Source: Thereva unica (lineage: Eukaryota; Arthropoda; Insecta; Diptera; Therevidae). From it: a stretch of 64,000 nt of DNA. The stretch covers positions 63,113,922-63,177,921 of the forward strand of contig OX465282.1 in the NCBI GenBank assembly GCA_949987705.1, written 5' to 3'. Shown here one piece after another: positions 1 to 10,632 of the stretch. The position numbers were made by a program, and so were the translations under genes. Each line of letters begins with the position of its first letter. The stretch's first letter is position 1. The notes beneath the pieces are model-generated. The model did no database searches. It saw only the letters and a list, made by a program, of their open reading frames with translations, and had not been told where the DNA came from.

Positions 1-321
1 GTAACGAAATTTTTGCACGATTTTTAAAGGTTGTCGGATTTTGACAAGTGATGTTTTGTTGGAAGGATATCGCTGTGCAGAATCCAAAAAAGATCACTTC
101 GTTTAGAACGGGTCTCATTCCATCAAGTTTATTAGATATTAGAAAAAATTATCAATTTAAGGTCTTTCTGACATTTATCCGAAGTTTTTCTATTTGATCA
201 AAAAATGGCCCGACCGAATGTAATGAAATTTTTTTCAGGGCATTTTTTCAAAGAAGTCGATATATTTTTTAGTTCGTGCGGTATCGTGTAGGGACCAAAA
301 TCACGAACGTCGTTTAAACAT
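1..321. repeat. Degenerate satellite-like units, left of LINE-A
   Basis: Two diverged units are visible. One has the sequence atatcgctgtgcag near 67, and a better one runs from about 190 to 320 with the core gtatcgtg followed by a stretch ending tcgtttaaac. The same core recurs in the regular array at 2345-2755. The LINE-A copy that follows therefore landed inside this repeat. Unit spacing here is irregular, so this may be the decayed edge of the array. Confidence 0.55.
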
Positions 322-382
322 ACAACAAAGAAACTCTTGTAAAACCACCATCAAGAAAGTCAAAACCTTATTTGACAACAAA

Positions 383-1546
383 TTGAGAAGTAAACTCCTA
401 AATGCAACCTCCAGTAGCAAAAACTTCTGGTCCTTGGTAAGTTCCATCAAGAAGAATTTCACTACAACTTCAACCCCTTCCTTTATTCACAATGAGAAGG
501 TAATAGCAGACAGCAAATCCAAGGCCAATTTATTAGCATCTATGTTCGCTTCGAATTCTTCTCTACCCCAAAATGATACGCTACCCCCGGTCCTCGAGCA
601 CAGCGCTCATTTAATGGACAGGGTTTTCTTCAGGACTCGCGAGGTGTACAGGTGCCTCAAGGAGCTCGATGTCAACAAATCCACTGGACCCGATAATATA
701 CCCCCTATCGTCTTAAAACAATGTGCCTCACCTTTGGCTAAACCTCTGCGCAAATTATTTTCCCTGTCATATTTCTCCGGAGTTTATCCCGACTCTTGGA
801 AACTTGCCCATGTTCAGCCCATACCAAAAAAAGGTGATTCCAGCAATCCCTCCAATTACCGCCCAATAGCAATTACTTCTATTCTCTCCAAAACTATGGA
901 GACGATAATCAACAAAAAGCTTATGGGATATCTAGAATCCAACCTACTCATTAACGACAGACAGTATGGCTTCCGACAAAAAAGATCCACTGGCGATCTT
1001 TTAGTCTGTCTTACAGAACACCTCAGCCGTAGTCTGAATGGATCCGGTGAATCTAGTCTGGTTGCTCTAGATATCTCCAAGGCTTTCGATAGAGTTTGGC
1101 ACCCAGCCCTGTTAGCTAAACTCAAAGCTATTGGAGTTGACGCACTTCTACAGAAGTGGATTGAGAGTTTCCTTTTCGGCCGTTCAATCAAAGTAGTATT
1201 GGATGGCGTCAAATCCGCATCCCACCCGATCTCTGCGGGGGTCCCCCAGGGGTCAATCTTATCACCGGCCCTATTTCTTATCTTTATAAATGACCTTCTT
1301 TCAATCCCCTCCAACCCACTTCTCAGCTTCGCTAACGACGGTACTCTACGGTACTCGTACAGCTTCGATACAAGACAGACTCATGCCAGATCCTGTCTTG
1401 ATGATCGCGAACTAATGTCCAAGTCGATTAATAAAGACATTAAACTCATTCTAGAGTGGGGAAAGAAGAATCGTGTTGAATTCAACCCCGACAAAACCAA
1501 GTACTGTCTTATCTCCAAAAGAAGTTCAACACCTCTTCACCCTTGA
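383..1546 (+). pseudogene. LINE-A reverse transcriptase (broken)
   Basis: In an active element this protein would copy the LINE RNA at a nicked chromosomal site. Visible RT landmarks in order are an NYRPIAITS block near residue 160, an ALDISKAFDRVW block near 230, and AGVPQGSILSPALFLIFINDL near 285. The catalytic block then reads FAND where RTs have (Y/F)xDD, so the second catalytic aspartate is replaced by asparagine and the enzyme should be inactive. The frame ends at 1546 and the C-terminal part continues in another frame from 1543, so there is also a frameshift. The ATG at 383 is only the first Met of a truncated frame, not a true start. A related minus-strand copy at 33404-34114 reads FTDD at the same site. 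Confidence 0.85.
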
Positions 1547-2256
1547 AAGTGGATGAAGTCCAACTAATGGCCGACCCATCCTTACACATCTTAGGCGTGA
1601 CATTAGCCAAAGACTTGCGATGGAATGACCACATATTCCAAATTGCCAAACAAGCATCCCAGTGCCTGGGATTTCTTAAGAGGTGCAAGTTCCTCCTCCA
1701 GCCATCGGCCCGTGCTGTTATTTATAAATCCTACATTCGGCCTCTTCTTGAATATAACTCCCTAGTTTGGGGCGGCGCCCCAATAACCCCCTTAGCATGG
1801 TTAGATAAGGTGCAAAAAAGGGCACTCAAGTTAATTGATGACGACACCGCCTGCTCCACCATCGACCCCTTGAGCCACCGTAGGAATGTAGCAGCACTGA
1901 CAAAATTTTATCGCTACTATCATAGCGACTGTTCCTCCGAGTTAAACGCTCTCCTGCCTCCACGGCAATCTTATACCCGCAACACCAGATTAGCCCACTC
2001 GTCTCATTCCCTTCACCTGCAACTACCCCTTTCACGCACTCAACAAGATATGAATTCGTTTGTTAATAGAACAACTCGACTGTGGAATAATCTCTCGCAG
2101 TCAGTATTTCCGAGCTCCTACAACATCCAAGAGTTCAAACGCAGGGTTCATCACCACCTTCTTCAATACCCCCCGTACCTTTTAACCCTTAACCTATACC
2201 CCCCCCCCCCTCATCCCTCCCCCGTACTAAGCTTACTGCTAGACATTGCACCATGA
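1543..2256 (+). pseudogene. LINE-A C-terminal RT/thumb region
   Basis: This continues the preceding RT after a frameshift at about 1543. It carries the usual post-RT blocks: a HILGVTL-like segment at the start, a YKSYIRPLLEYNSLVW block near residue 65, and the terminal TRLWNNLSQSVFPSSYNI block near 180. The end runs into a proline- and leucine-rich stretch encoded by a C-rich tract. Copies of this part recur at 33050-33376 (minus) and 35869-36351 (plus), which helps to define the family's 3' end. It is not a separate gene. Confidence 0.85.
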
Positions 2257-2344
2257 CGTGACAAATGACATGACGGACTAGTAGTACAAAGGGTGACTCC
2301 TGAGCTTAGCACTGCCACATAAAAAAAAAAAAAAAACAAAAAAA

Positions 2345-2755
2345 AAAAACGGTTCGACCAAATTCTTTTCAGATCATATTTTCCTTAATACTCTTCGAAC
2401 GGGCACCTCAACTAAATCGAAATCTTTTATAGTTCGCGCGATATCGTGCAGGTACAAAAATCGCTTATGTCGGTTAAACCAAAAAGGGCTTGACCGAATA
2501 TTATAAAAATCTTTTCAAATTATATTGTCGTTAATACGCTTCTAACGGCACATTAGGTAAATCGATATCTTTTGAGGTTCGGCTGAATAGCGCAGGTACA
2601 AAAATCACTTATGTCGTTTAAACTAAAAAACGGCTCCGACCAAATTTTATAAAAATCTTTTGAGATCATATTTCCTTTAATACGCTTCGAACGACACCTC
2701 AACGAAGTCGTTATCTTTTTTGGTTCTCTTGATATCGTGCAGGAAAAATGACCAC
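2345..2755. repeat. 145-bp tandem repeat (satellite)
   Basis: The motif aaatcga(t/a)atctttt begins at 2414 and 2559 and, in diverged form, at 2704, a regular 145-bp period. Each unit contains the atatcgtgcaggtacaaaaat core and a cttcgaacg(g)cac block. About 2.5 units are present and the first is cut by the LINE-A tail. A short CA microsatellite follows at 2764-2776. Confidence 0.85.
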
Positions 2756-2894
2756 ATACGTACGCACACACACACACATACGTCCACTCAAATTTATGCT
2801 TAAAATGCTCTTGGGACCTTGAAAAATGGAAATACGTTGAAAATTTCGATTTTCGGACCGATTACAATAACTTCCTATACTGGAAAGTTTATAA

Positions 2895-3535
2895 ACAATT
2901 TATTTATTTATTTATTTAAAAAAGGCAGAAAGGCCTTTTGGCGAAAACCAACCAAAATAAGCCCACAGGGACTAGTAGTCTTAGTAGCTCAAATAGAGGA
3001 TTGTCGTTATTGTAACCAGGGTCCCAAAAGAATGAGAGGACAGGATGTCTGCTGTTTTAAGACATTCTGTTAGTATATGTCGGACTGTGAGAGTTGGCTC
3101 GTTGGGGCAGTAACTGTGGCCTCGATTCCCAGATCCGGCAGGTCGGAAGTGAGTGCGGATTTGACACTGCGATTTTCAAATCCGCAGCCGCAGATATCTG
3201 TTTGACATTTTTCGCGCTGTAAAAGTGTGATCCGAAACCAATTTTCCGCGGATTTGAAACGACGAATTCGCCTAAGTAAATCCGACATCGCGTATTTCAT
3301 AATCGCGTGAGTCTTCACTCCGAAGTTTTGACTTAATTAAATCCGGGATTTAAATTGATCGATTTAATTAAACCCGCGATTTGAAAATCGCAAAGTGTCA
3401 AATCCGCACTCACTTCCGACCCGCCGGATCTGGGAATCGAGGTCTGTATGTGCGGGGTGCGGTTTTGGTGAAAAGATGTCCACGGCATAATAAAGTGTGG
3501 CCGAGTCTGATCCTACAGATAATTACCGCTTTAGA
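2895..3535 (-). mobile_element. 3' end of another LINE with (TTTA)n tail
   Basis: Read on the minus strand, this encodes a C-terminal segment with the pattern NEPTLTVRHILTECL, which is typical of the cysteine/histidine tail found after the RT of many arthropod LINEs. It then runs to a (TAAA)n tail, seen on the plus strand as tttatttatttatttaaaa near 2898-2920. The segment is interrupted by the MITE at 3118-3444; removing it with one TGT copy gives a continuous frame across the junction. The family is not identified. Confidence 0.6.
3118..3444. mobile_element. Harbinger-like MITE, 327 bp, TSD TGT
   Basis: The ends are inverted (ggcctcgattcccagatccg at the left; the complement ends at 3444) and the similarity extends about 60 bp inwards. 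Flanking TGT triplets lie at 3115-3117 and 3445-3447. A 3-bp TSD and a GG-starting TIR fit the PIF/Harbinger superfamily. The element has no coding capacity. A larger relative with the same termini lies at 41139-42037. Confidence 0.8.
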
Positions 3536-3544
3536 TCTGTGAAG

Positions 3545-3720
3545 CTTTAGGCAGAAGTCGTAGGGATCGGAACGACTCGTGAAAGAGAGCTCAAAGACTG
3601 AAAAAAGAAGGAGAAAAATGTTGTGTGTGGACTAGAAGAGTGCAAAGAGCGAAAGCGAAAGCACGGGAGTTCAACCGAAGAATCCGTTGTATGACGCCAT
3701 TCACATTAAGCTGGTGACAT
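3545..3720 (+). mobile_element. RTE-clade LINE fragment
   Basis: This stretch (ggcagaagtcgtagggatcggaacgact, then agttcaaccgaagaatccg) matches, with many changes, the segment between endonuclease and RT of the RTE copy at 59990-60220. It is a decayed scrap with no open frame. Confidence 0.6.
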
Positions 3721-4334
3721 ATCCAAGCGTACAGGCGTTGCATTCGCCGACAGATAATGTAGAAGTGTGTGTATTCAAATACGACCTCACGGGATATTCC
3801 ATGCATGCATGCCGCGCAGAGGTCGGGCTACTTTCAACTTTTTCTGCAATGCCGCATTCGACATAGTACATACAAGCATACACAATAAACACATGCACTC
3901 GTTCCTTATGTGTGAAAGCCGGGACCCAACGCAATCATTTTATGGGTCAGAGGAAATTCGCCGCATACAGAGTGAAAATTTCGAAACGTCTGGCTGTAGA
4001 TATGTCTTCGATAGACGAACTAAAAATCGTATTGGTGAGGGAATCGTAACGGTTTAGCCGTTAGGGCGTTTTGAAATTTTTTGGTAGAGGTTTACATATT
4101 ACCCTATATTTTTGTAACCCTATTAGAAATTTTCATTAATAAGGCAGCAAACTACGCAGAATGCTCCCACCTGATACGTATTAACACTGTCAAATGCCTT
4201 TCTGAAGTCAAAAACTACAAGGAAAGCGATGTAATCAGAATCAAAAGCCATCCGCAGGCAACCTGCAGCAGTGCAGTTGAACAACTACTCCTTTTGCGGA
4301 AACCAACCTCCGTTTAGGAGCACATCTCCACAGG
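3721..4334. other. Unassigned stretch with a short dispersed repeat at 4020-4180
   Basis: Only short ORFs of no recognisable family are present. The part from about 4020 to 4180 (tttttggtagaggtttaca, then ctacgcagaatgctcccacc) is found again at 47840-47945 plus 48330-48380, where a TIR element interrupts it. It is therefore a dispersed repeat, and this copy serves as an empty-site reference. Confidence 0.5.
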
Positions 4335-4590
4335 TCCACCCAGTTACTGGGTTATGCAGACGACATTGACATCATCAACAGCGGAAGCAAAACAAAGTTA
4401 ATGTTGGCGCCCCTCTACAAAAACACCTACAATCTCACAGTTTGAAACAGCAAAATCATTTGCCCACCTTGGTTCAATAATAGCAACGCCCAATGTCATG
4501 GAAGCAGCAGACATACGCGCACGGCTGCTAAAAGCCAACAAAGCATACTATAGTGGGGCAATGCCCTTCAAATCAAAGCATTAGAATAGG
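4335..4590 (+). mobile_element. RTE-clade LINE fragment with RT active-site motif
   Basis: Plus-strand translation gives LLGYADDIDII followed by a frameshifted SKTK block, then blocks matching the RT C-terminal part of the RTE copy at 56050-56370 (KSFTYLGS-like and LLKANKAYY-like regions). This is a broken remnant that keeps the YADD motif but no frame. Confidence 0.65.
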
Positions 4591-5689
4591 CTAGAATAGC
4601 TACTTTCTATATTGTGATATGTTCTACTCCCGAATACTTCGGAGTTCCCACAACTAACCCTGCACTTATTACGTTTTACTCGTATTTACTTCTGATATTA
4701 AAAATCGCGTTCCATTGGGGATATACTCCGGAGTACTCCGAATCGGCCAAAGGAGCACAGCTTTTATTATCTTTAAACATTACTTAAATTTATATAAGGT
4801 TAGATGGAAAGGCAATAATTATTTTTAAAACTTAAGAAAAGATCGGTTCTCGTGAACAAAAATATAAACTGGAGCGCCATCGGAGCTTATTTACATATCC
4901 ACAGACCGCCATATATTTTTCATTAAAAAACTTTTTCGAATTTTTTGATCCGCTTTTGAACACTTGTAACGCAGCGCTAAAGGGACAAGTATGAAAAGGG
5001 GAGCACTCCAAGCTTCCTAAGGAGCGATCTATAATTGGTATTTCAGCGCTATATTTCTTATTAGCTATGTCGTCGAAAAACATTCTTTTATGTCTTTTGG
5101 TTTATTTATGTATATTGCGAACCTAGAGCATTTGAACATAAAACTGTCTAATTTTATTCTAAGCTAGCTAATTTTATTCTAAAAACTAGATATGAATACA
5201 TCGGTTGCATAATCCTGTGGACTTGTAATGATTGATTCTGTTTAAAGCTAATTTTTTTGTGGGAGAATTTCAACAGGTTTATAAATTAACTTTTTAATAT
5301 TTAAAGTGAAAGATAAAAACATTTATTTAGGTCTGTTTTATTCTTCAGACGAGACGAGCTATGGCGTAAATTTACGCACTTTAGTATTACGAGAATAGCC
5401 ATCAATAACAAACGCAACTATTATCCAAACAATTTCACGGCTTAAGACCCACAGATTTAATTGTACTCTGATTAAATCGCTGGCAGATAATTTTCAAGTT
5501 ACATACATATATCACGTCAATTGAGAATAATAACAAACATTACAAATGCCCGACGAGCATCAAGACGAGCTAATTTGCATTCTTCACTAGCAAAACCCCG
5601 CGTGCGTTGCAACGCCTTTTAATAAAACACATTATGTTCGAATATACCCTTTAATAAAACAAAGAAGAAACCTGCAAAACATGATTTCG
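4591..5689. other. No supported feature
   Basis: AT-rich, short ORFs only. A pair of small inverted words around 4630 and 4725 (actccggagtactccg type) is visible. No gene or complete element is recognised. Confidence 0.4.
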
Positions 5690-6034
5690 GGTACATACAA
5701 AATTAGGAGATTCGTCGACTCGCTCATCCATAAGCCCCCAAACTGACAGAAGCACTCAGAAGTAAAATCAGACTGACAGAAATAAAATCAGGTTAAATCA
5801 ATTAGAAAAAAATAGACGGGTATAGTGATGTTTATATCTTTTGCTCTTTTCCCCATAGACCCCCGGATTTTGACATACAGAATGTCAGTTGCTAAAACAG
5901 GCGTTAAGAACTTAAATCAGATACACATAAAATTTGCAAATGAATGAAAAAAAGGCATTTTGAATGGTGAAAAAGTGAAAATAGTGTTTATTAATTTTTT
6001 TAAACAAAATATTTGTGTTGTTTTAATGTTTTAA

Positions 6035-6497
6035 GTACGTATTTAAAAAAAAAAATTTTAAAAACCGACTTCAGAAATAAAAAAAAATTTTAAAAACCGA
6101 CTTCAGAAAAAACCGCACAAAATGCCCAAAAAAGGATGAAATAATTGTTTGTAATTCTTAACAACATTAATCCAATCAGAATGGATCTAGAAAGAAGAAT
6201 CACTTTTGAAGACGGTGCCAGGTAGTATGTAGTTGTCTTTGATTGCACTAACTTTGCTTCGGGAATTGTTTTCTTTGTTAGGCTTATGCCCTTAATACAT
6301 CATCCACAGGTGTTAGCACCGTCTTCAAAAGTGATTCTTCTTTCTAGATCCATTCTGATTGGATTAATGTTGTTAAGAATTACAAACAATTATTTCATCC
6401 TTTTTTGGGCATTTTGTGCGGTTTTTTCTGAAGTCGGTTTTTAAAATTTTTTTTTATTTCTGAAGTCGGTTTTTAAAATTTTTTTTTATTTCGTACT
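6035..6497. repeat. Foldback: ~183-bp arms, ~97-bp loop
   Basis: The left arm (6035-6218) and right arm (6316-6497) are almost perfect reverse complements, including an internal duplication of the ttttaaaaaccgacttcaga block in both arms. The loop at 6219-6315 is unique. Such a near-perfect palindrome indicates recent origin or gene conversion. Confidence 0.85.
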
Positions 6498-7454
6498 TTT
6501 TAGTCCATTCATTTTTTTCGGGGGCAATATAAAAAAATTATCAAGCTAGGTCTACACGGCACAAATAGATCGTTGCGTGTGAACTCAACTGTTCGGCTTG
6601 CACAATCCAAAATGTTTGGATTGTACCAAATATGTCTCGGTGATGTTAGACCACTTGCTCCTGCGACCTTATCACAATCAATGTAACATAATATAACGCG
6701 TAGATAAGTATAAATATAATGCGCAATAACTAATGGAGGTAATTTTCACTCGTCATTTGCACTCAGTTTATTCACACAATTCGACTTGCGCCAGGCAATT
6801 TAAAAAACTAAATCATTTCGTACGAATCTACCTTTACGATAAGTATGATGACTCTTCTTTTTAAATCCATTCTGAGAAGTATAACACGCCGCCGGGCCAT
6901 CGAAAAAATCGAAGCAGTAGCTAAATATTTTTTACAGTAATGTACATATGTATTTGCATATTTTCGGACGAATTTAAAAAAAAAAGTTATTTAATATGAA
7001 ACAAAATTCATGTCTGGGGACGGGGAGCCCAATTGCAAAATTTGATTGCAGATTGTATTGTCATGTAAACTGTACGTATATGTACAAAATTTGCAGTTGA
7101 TCGGTTATATGGAACTGGGTCAAAATCAAGTTGCAAGATTTGTTTACACTACACACACATACAGATCAAGATAATATAAGGCATATAAAAAGTTAAGTTG
7201 CCATTGATATCGGGGAAATTAAATGTAAACAATAAACTTCTTTGATTCTTCATCCACGTCATGGTATATTTATTTATTCGATATAAACAATAGTTTTTTG
7301 AGCTGCAAATTTCGCCATAATTTCGTTCTTATCGGCTTTTGTTCTGGAAGCAAATTTACAGACGCATTCACGTCGAAAACTTGTTTAATATGGAACAAAA
7401 TTCCCCGAAGGAAATTAAAAAATAATTATTTTGTCGATATATAGAAAAAAAAAA

Positions 7455-7540
7455 GCACCGCGAGCCCTCGGGATCGAACTCGCACCCCACAGATCCCACA
7501 GACAAGAATACTTCCTTTGCGCTATGTCAAGTACTATCGG
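7455..7540 (-). pseudogene. tRNA-like sequence 1 (degenerate)
   Basis: On the minus strand a T-arm/B-box-like motif (cgagttcgatcccgag) lies near the end, with a weaker A-box-like region (gacatagcgcaaaggaagt) upstream. A clean cloverleaf could not be drawn by eye. It is more likely a tRNA-derived repeat head or a tRNA pseudogene than a working tRNA. Confidence 0.4.
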
Positions 7541-7603
7541 CTGTTGACCAATATGTTAATACAAATCATTTCAGAAAGAAGAAAAAGAGAAAAAGAAAAA
7601 AAA

Positions 7604-7688
7604 CCGGGCGGGAATTGAACCTGCAAACGCCACACTACGCTGAACCGAGAATCCCACGCTCTACCCACTGACCCATCGGCCTGCTGCC
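7604..7688 (-). pseudogene. tRNA-like sequence 2
   Basis: The minus strand has an A-box-like gggtcagtgggtagagcgtg and a B-box caggttcaattcccg at suitable spacing, with a long variable/anticodon region between. It stands about 65 bp upstream of the other tRNA-like sequence in the same orientation, separated by an A-rich tract. This suggests a dimeric tRNA-derived SINE or a captured tRNA pair; no isotype is assigned. Confidence 0.45.
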
Positions 7689-8665
7689 AGGCTTACAACA
7701 ATAAAGTAATTTGTTCGGTGCCCATGAAATGTTTAGGTGAACTTTAACAGGTTGAATTTTAACAGTTTTTTCTGCCTAACTTCGAACTCCGTTATCAGAA
7801 TTTAGAAAAAATTTAACGGGACCACCGTGGGAAGCTCCCCCTTCAAATGAATCAAAAAAAAAGCAAAAAAGTTATTGGGTTACAAAGTTATGCGTGAACA
7901 GGACCACAAAATACCTACACGTCGAATTGAGTAACCTCCTTTTTTTTTGAAGTCGGTTAAAAAAATGTAAATTTCAAAAGTGATTCCGGTGTTTACATGG
8001 AGTGAAAAAAGGTTTGTAGCCAATGGAACAAATTGGTGCCATGAAAAATTCCTCTGAGCAGTCCATTCTATATGTCAGTGGGAGATACCCATAAAAAATG
8101 TTACCTCTACAACTTTTATTAAAATTCGAGGTCGAGCCTAACGGTTTCGAGGTAAATGGCACCCGGTGCAGGACATGCCCCATGAAAACCCCAACATTTT
8201 TTTCCAAAAATGCTCTAACAAATGTCATTAATTTTGTAAAATTGGCTCCCACTGTGCAGCCCAAAAATTCACAATTGAAAAATCCAAAAGTTACATTTCA
8301 ACGTGAGACGAACAATGGAAACATTTTAAAACGACACTACTGATTTGATTCTGAAAAGGGCCGTTGCTGCTTGCAGTTTTCGTGTTTCGTCGTTTCATGT
8401 TTTAGCAGACTGAAAGGACGAAAAGAATGAACGGATGAGAATGAAGCAATATACTTCATCCTTGAGGTTACATAGTGAAGCCTAGAACGGAACAGGTCTT
8501 AGGCTACTGCCTTCTTGATGTTTAGGGCTTTAACCATTTTCGGTGGTTTTCGTTCCAGTTGCCCCCATTGTGGCGGGCCCGGGAACATGCATTGTATGAA
8601 CACCGGTTTCCGATGCGTCGGATGGGTGAAGTCTTCAACGAGATTTTTTTTGTGATACGATAAAG

Positions 8666-8820
8666 CTTAGGAGTCACCCTTTGTACTACTAGTCCGTCAT
8701 GTCGTTCGAGTCATGGTGCAATGTGTAGTAGTAAGCCTGATCTGAAGGATAGAATAGAAAGGATAGGTTAGGGGTCTGGAGGATGCATGAGTAGGTGTCG
8801 ATGAACCTTGCGTTTGAGCT
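8666..8820 (-). mobile_element. LINE-A 3'-end fragment
   Basis: Matches the 3' UTR of LINE-A in reverse complement (taggagtcaccctttgtact, then gtccgtcatgtcgttcgagt). The tail on the minus strand ends with an A-rich run at 8645-8655. Only the last ~150 bp are present. Confidence 0.8.
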
Positions 8821-8824
8821 GATC

Positions 8825-9100
8825 ATTATGGGACTTAGCAAAACCAAATCACACATAGTAGGGAAGCAAATCTGCCCAAACGGCGAATCCTTAAATTCTG
8901 GCAAAAACGAACCCCAAAGCCACAAGGGTGGCGTTGGCGTAATACTAAATAAGAAAGCTAGGTCCAATCTGATCACCAGTTTCTGAGAGGACTATTACCG
9001 TGCGCTTACGTAACAAACTAACAAGTACTACGGTAGTCCAATGCTAAGCTCCAACTGAAGATGCAGACGATGGCATCAAGGAAGAGGTTTATATACAACT
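8825..9100 (+). mobile_element. RTE-type LINE endonuclease fragment
   Basis: Plus-strand translation yields GKNEPQSHKGGVGVILNKKA and, after a frameshift, blocks of the form ITVRLRNKLTSTTVVQC and APTEDAD. These are the usual blocks of the apurinic-endonuclease domain of RTE-like LINEs. It is frameshifted and truncated on both sides. Confidence 0.6.
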
Positions 9101-9189
9101 GAATCGGGGGTTTCGCTCTATTTTAGTTAAGATCCTTACGGCGGTCTAGCAATCCCCATTGTATGCTACCTGTTCTACTATCTAGAGCC

Positions 9190-9430
9190 CTGAAAAGATG
9201 TTGTTTATTACTATAAGAGAGACAAAGGCGAAAGTAGGCATCCTTGTAGAGCTCCTGTGCTTACCTCAAAGCTGTCGGATACTTTTCTATTGTGAAGAAT
9301 TCTCCATTTGGAATATGTTGTATAGAGCTTTATCAATTATTTTGTCAGGCAGTTCACGTTACGTTACAGCTCGCCATATAAAGCTCCTGTTAGCCGAGCC
9401 GAACGCTTTCTCATAGTCTATAAAAGCAAA
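9190..9430 (-). mobile_element. LINE reverse transcriptase fragment
   Basis: Minus-strand translation starting near 9428 gives FAFIDYEKAFGSANR, the RT block with the first catalytic aspartate, then a stop and further RT-like sequence (LPDKIIDKALYNIF). It is a short decayed fragment, probably of an RTE-like LINE but of opposite orientation to the one at 8825-9100. Confidence 0.6.
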
Positions 9431-10632
9431 TTAAAGGGGGACTGTAATTAAGTAGTCTTCTGAGCTTTCGGCCTACTACTTCTCTAATCCTAGATAGAGA
9501 TAAGTGGGAAAGGATTTTGCCCACCGTAACACACAGATGTCTCGCCCTCCAGTAGTGATGAGCAAGACTGGTCTTGCAGTATTGCCTGGTTTTGTAAATT
9601 TAACAAGACCGAAGTAAAACCAAGACAAAACAGGACAAGATAATGTATTTTGTTTATCACTGGAAGACTTTTGGCACTTAGTGGTGAGCAAAAAGCCTTG
9701 CTATCTTGATCTTGCAGTGCAGTGTAAGACCTTCATCTTCTCATATAAATTCCAGGAAATTAGACCAAACCATTTTATACCTAATAACTGTTGTAAATCA
9801 CTGCCAAAAAAGTGTCAGTAAGCTTTGTATCGATATCATAGATATTAATAGAAGTAAGTAATTATCTTCCTCGCCATGGATGAAGGATAAATTGGGACCG
9901 TTGAACTCTGTTTAAACAAAAATTTGAACATTTTCAGGATAAGGTGCCATGAACTTCATGGAATATGTGTACTACTATTCCATCATAAAGAATTATTTTG
10001 ATTGAAAGTGAATAGGAGGCTACAATCATAAACAATGCGGCAATACAAAAAACCTGGTTGTCGCCTTTTTGGCTCTTACATCTCATGTAACATGGCAACC
10101 AGACCAAACAAAAAGAAAAGTTGTTAAAATTGTAAAATATCAAGAGAAAAAAAACAAGAGAAGTCTGAAGCAAAAAGTTCCAATCACATAAACAATATTC
10201 AGCAATTCAAATTAGTACAATAAATTATCTAATCGAATGACGAATCTCGAAAGTAGTTCACCATATGACATCCAGACAAAATTCATTTCAATAAACTTTA
10301 CCATAGCCCATAAAAAGTTTATAATCGTATCTACTCACATAGAAAAAATTCGAACACTTTAAAACACTTGACATTTATCGAAATTTAAAACCACCTAAAC
10401 AAGCTTTACAATTCTATTAACATAATTAGATTCATATATAGAGACAATACCCTAGAATACCACATTGGCATTGACCCCGTAGACATTAATTATTGTCACA
10501 AAAGAGCCACTTCCACTTTCATTATAATCATCTCACCTGTCTTTTCATATATACTGCGAGTTTAAAGAAAAAACATTATCAACTCTAACCTTCATACTAT
10601 GAGTATAAAGGAGAAGCATTACCAACTCTAAC
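9431..10632. other. Unassigned; probable first intron/downstream of the host gene
   Basis: No TE or gene could be recognised. If the minus-strand gene at 10633-10923 is real, this stretch lies in its next intron or contains further exons that cannot be identified by eye. Confidence 0.35.

Larger units (their letters stand above)
322..2331 (+). mobile_element. 5'-truncated non-LTR retrotransposon, LINE-A copy 1
   Basis: This copy contains reverse transcriptase, a C-terminal region, a short 3' UTR and an A-rich tail (2323-2350). The open frame continues upstream of the first Met to about 322, where the satellite begins, so the copy is 5'-truncated, as expected of target-primed reverse transcription. 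Three to four more copies of the family occur in the window (8666-8820 minus, 32850-34790 minus, 36028-36485 plus and 38446-38820 plus). The RT is of the Jockey/CR1 type, but the exact clade is not certain. Confidence 0.85.
6053..7961. mobile_element. Nested repeat with AACCGACTTC ends
   Basis: The left side starts with ...aaaaccgacttcag and the right side ends ...gaagtcggttaaa, so the termini are inverted. The uninterrupted sequence exists at 58825-58845 (tttttttaaatacgtac), showing that everything between was added. A TA duplication within the ttTAaaaa target is possible but cannot be resolved in the A-run. The ending at 7930-7960 resembles a common arthropod repeat end. Within it lie a strong foldback (6035-6497) and two tRNA-like sequences. 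Confidence 0.55.
5690..8080 (-). mobile_element. Truncated member of the CACTGACATATA DNA-transposon family
   Basis: The right end (8053-8080) carries the family terminus agtccattctatatgtcagtg. The sequence at 5715-6052 plus 7962-8080 matches, in reverse complement, the complete 488-bp copy at 58714-59201. The left terminus is missing, the match starting at about 5700. A 1.9-kb insertion (6053-7961) separates the two matching parts. The complete copies in the window have 8-bp target duplications, which fits the P or hAT superfamilies. No transposase is visible here. Confidence 0.7.

Noticed and set aside
3070..3318. 82-codon minus-strand ORF
   Set aside because: Lies inside the Harbinger-like MITE; chance frame in inverted-repeat sequence.
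7974..8343. Overlapping ORFs on both strands
   Set aside because: The part to 8080 is the end of the CACTGACATATA family, and the rest shows no motif or support; not called as genes.
9934..10173. 79-codon minus-strand ORF with hydrophobic start
   Set aside because: No splice context that joins it in frame to the host exons and low-complexity composition.
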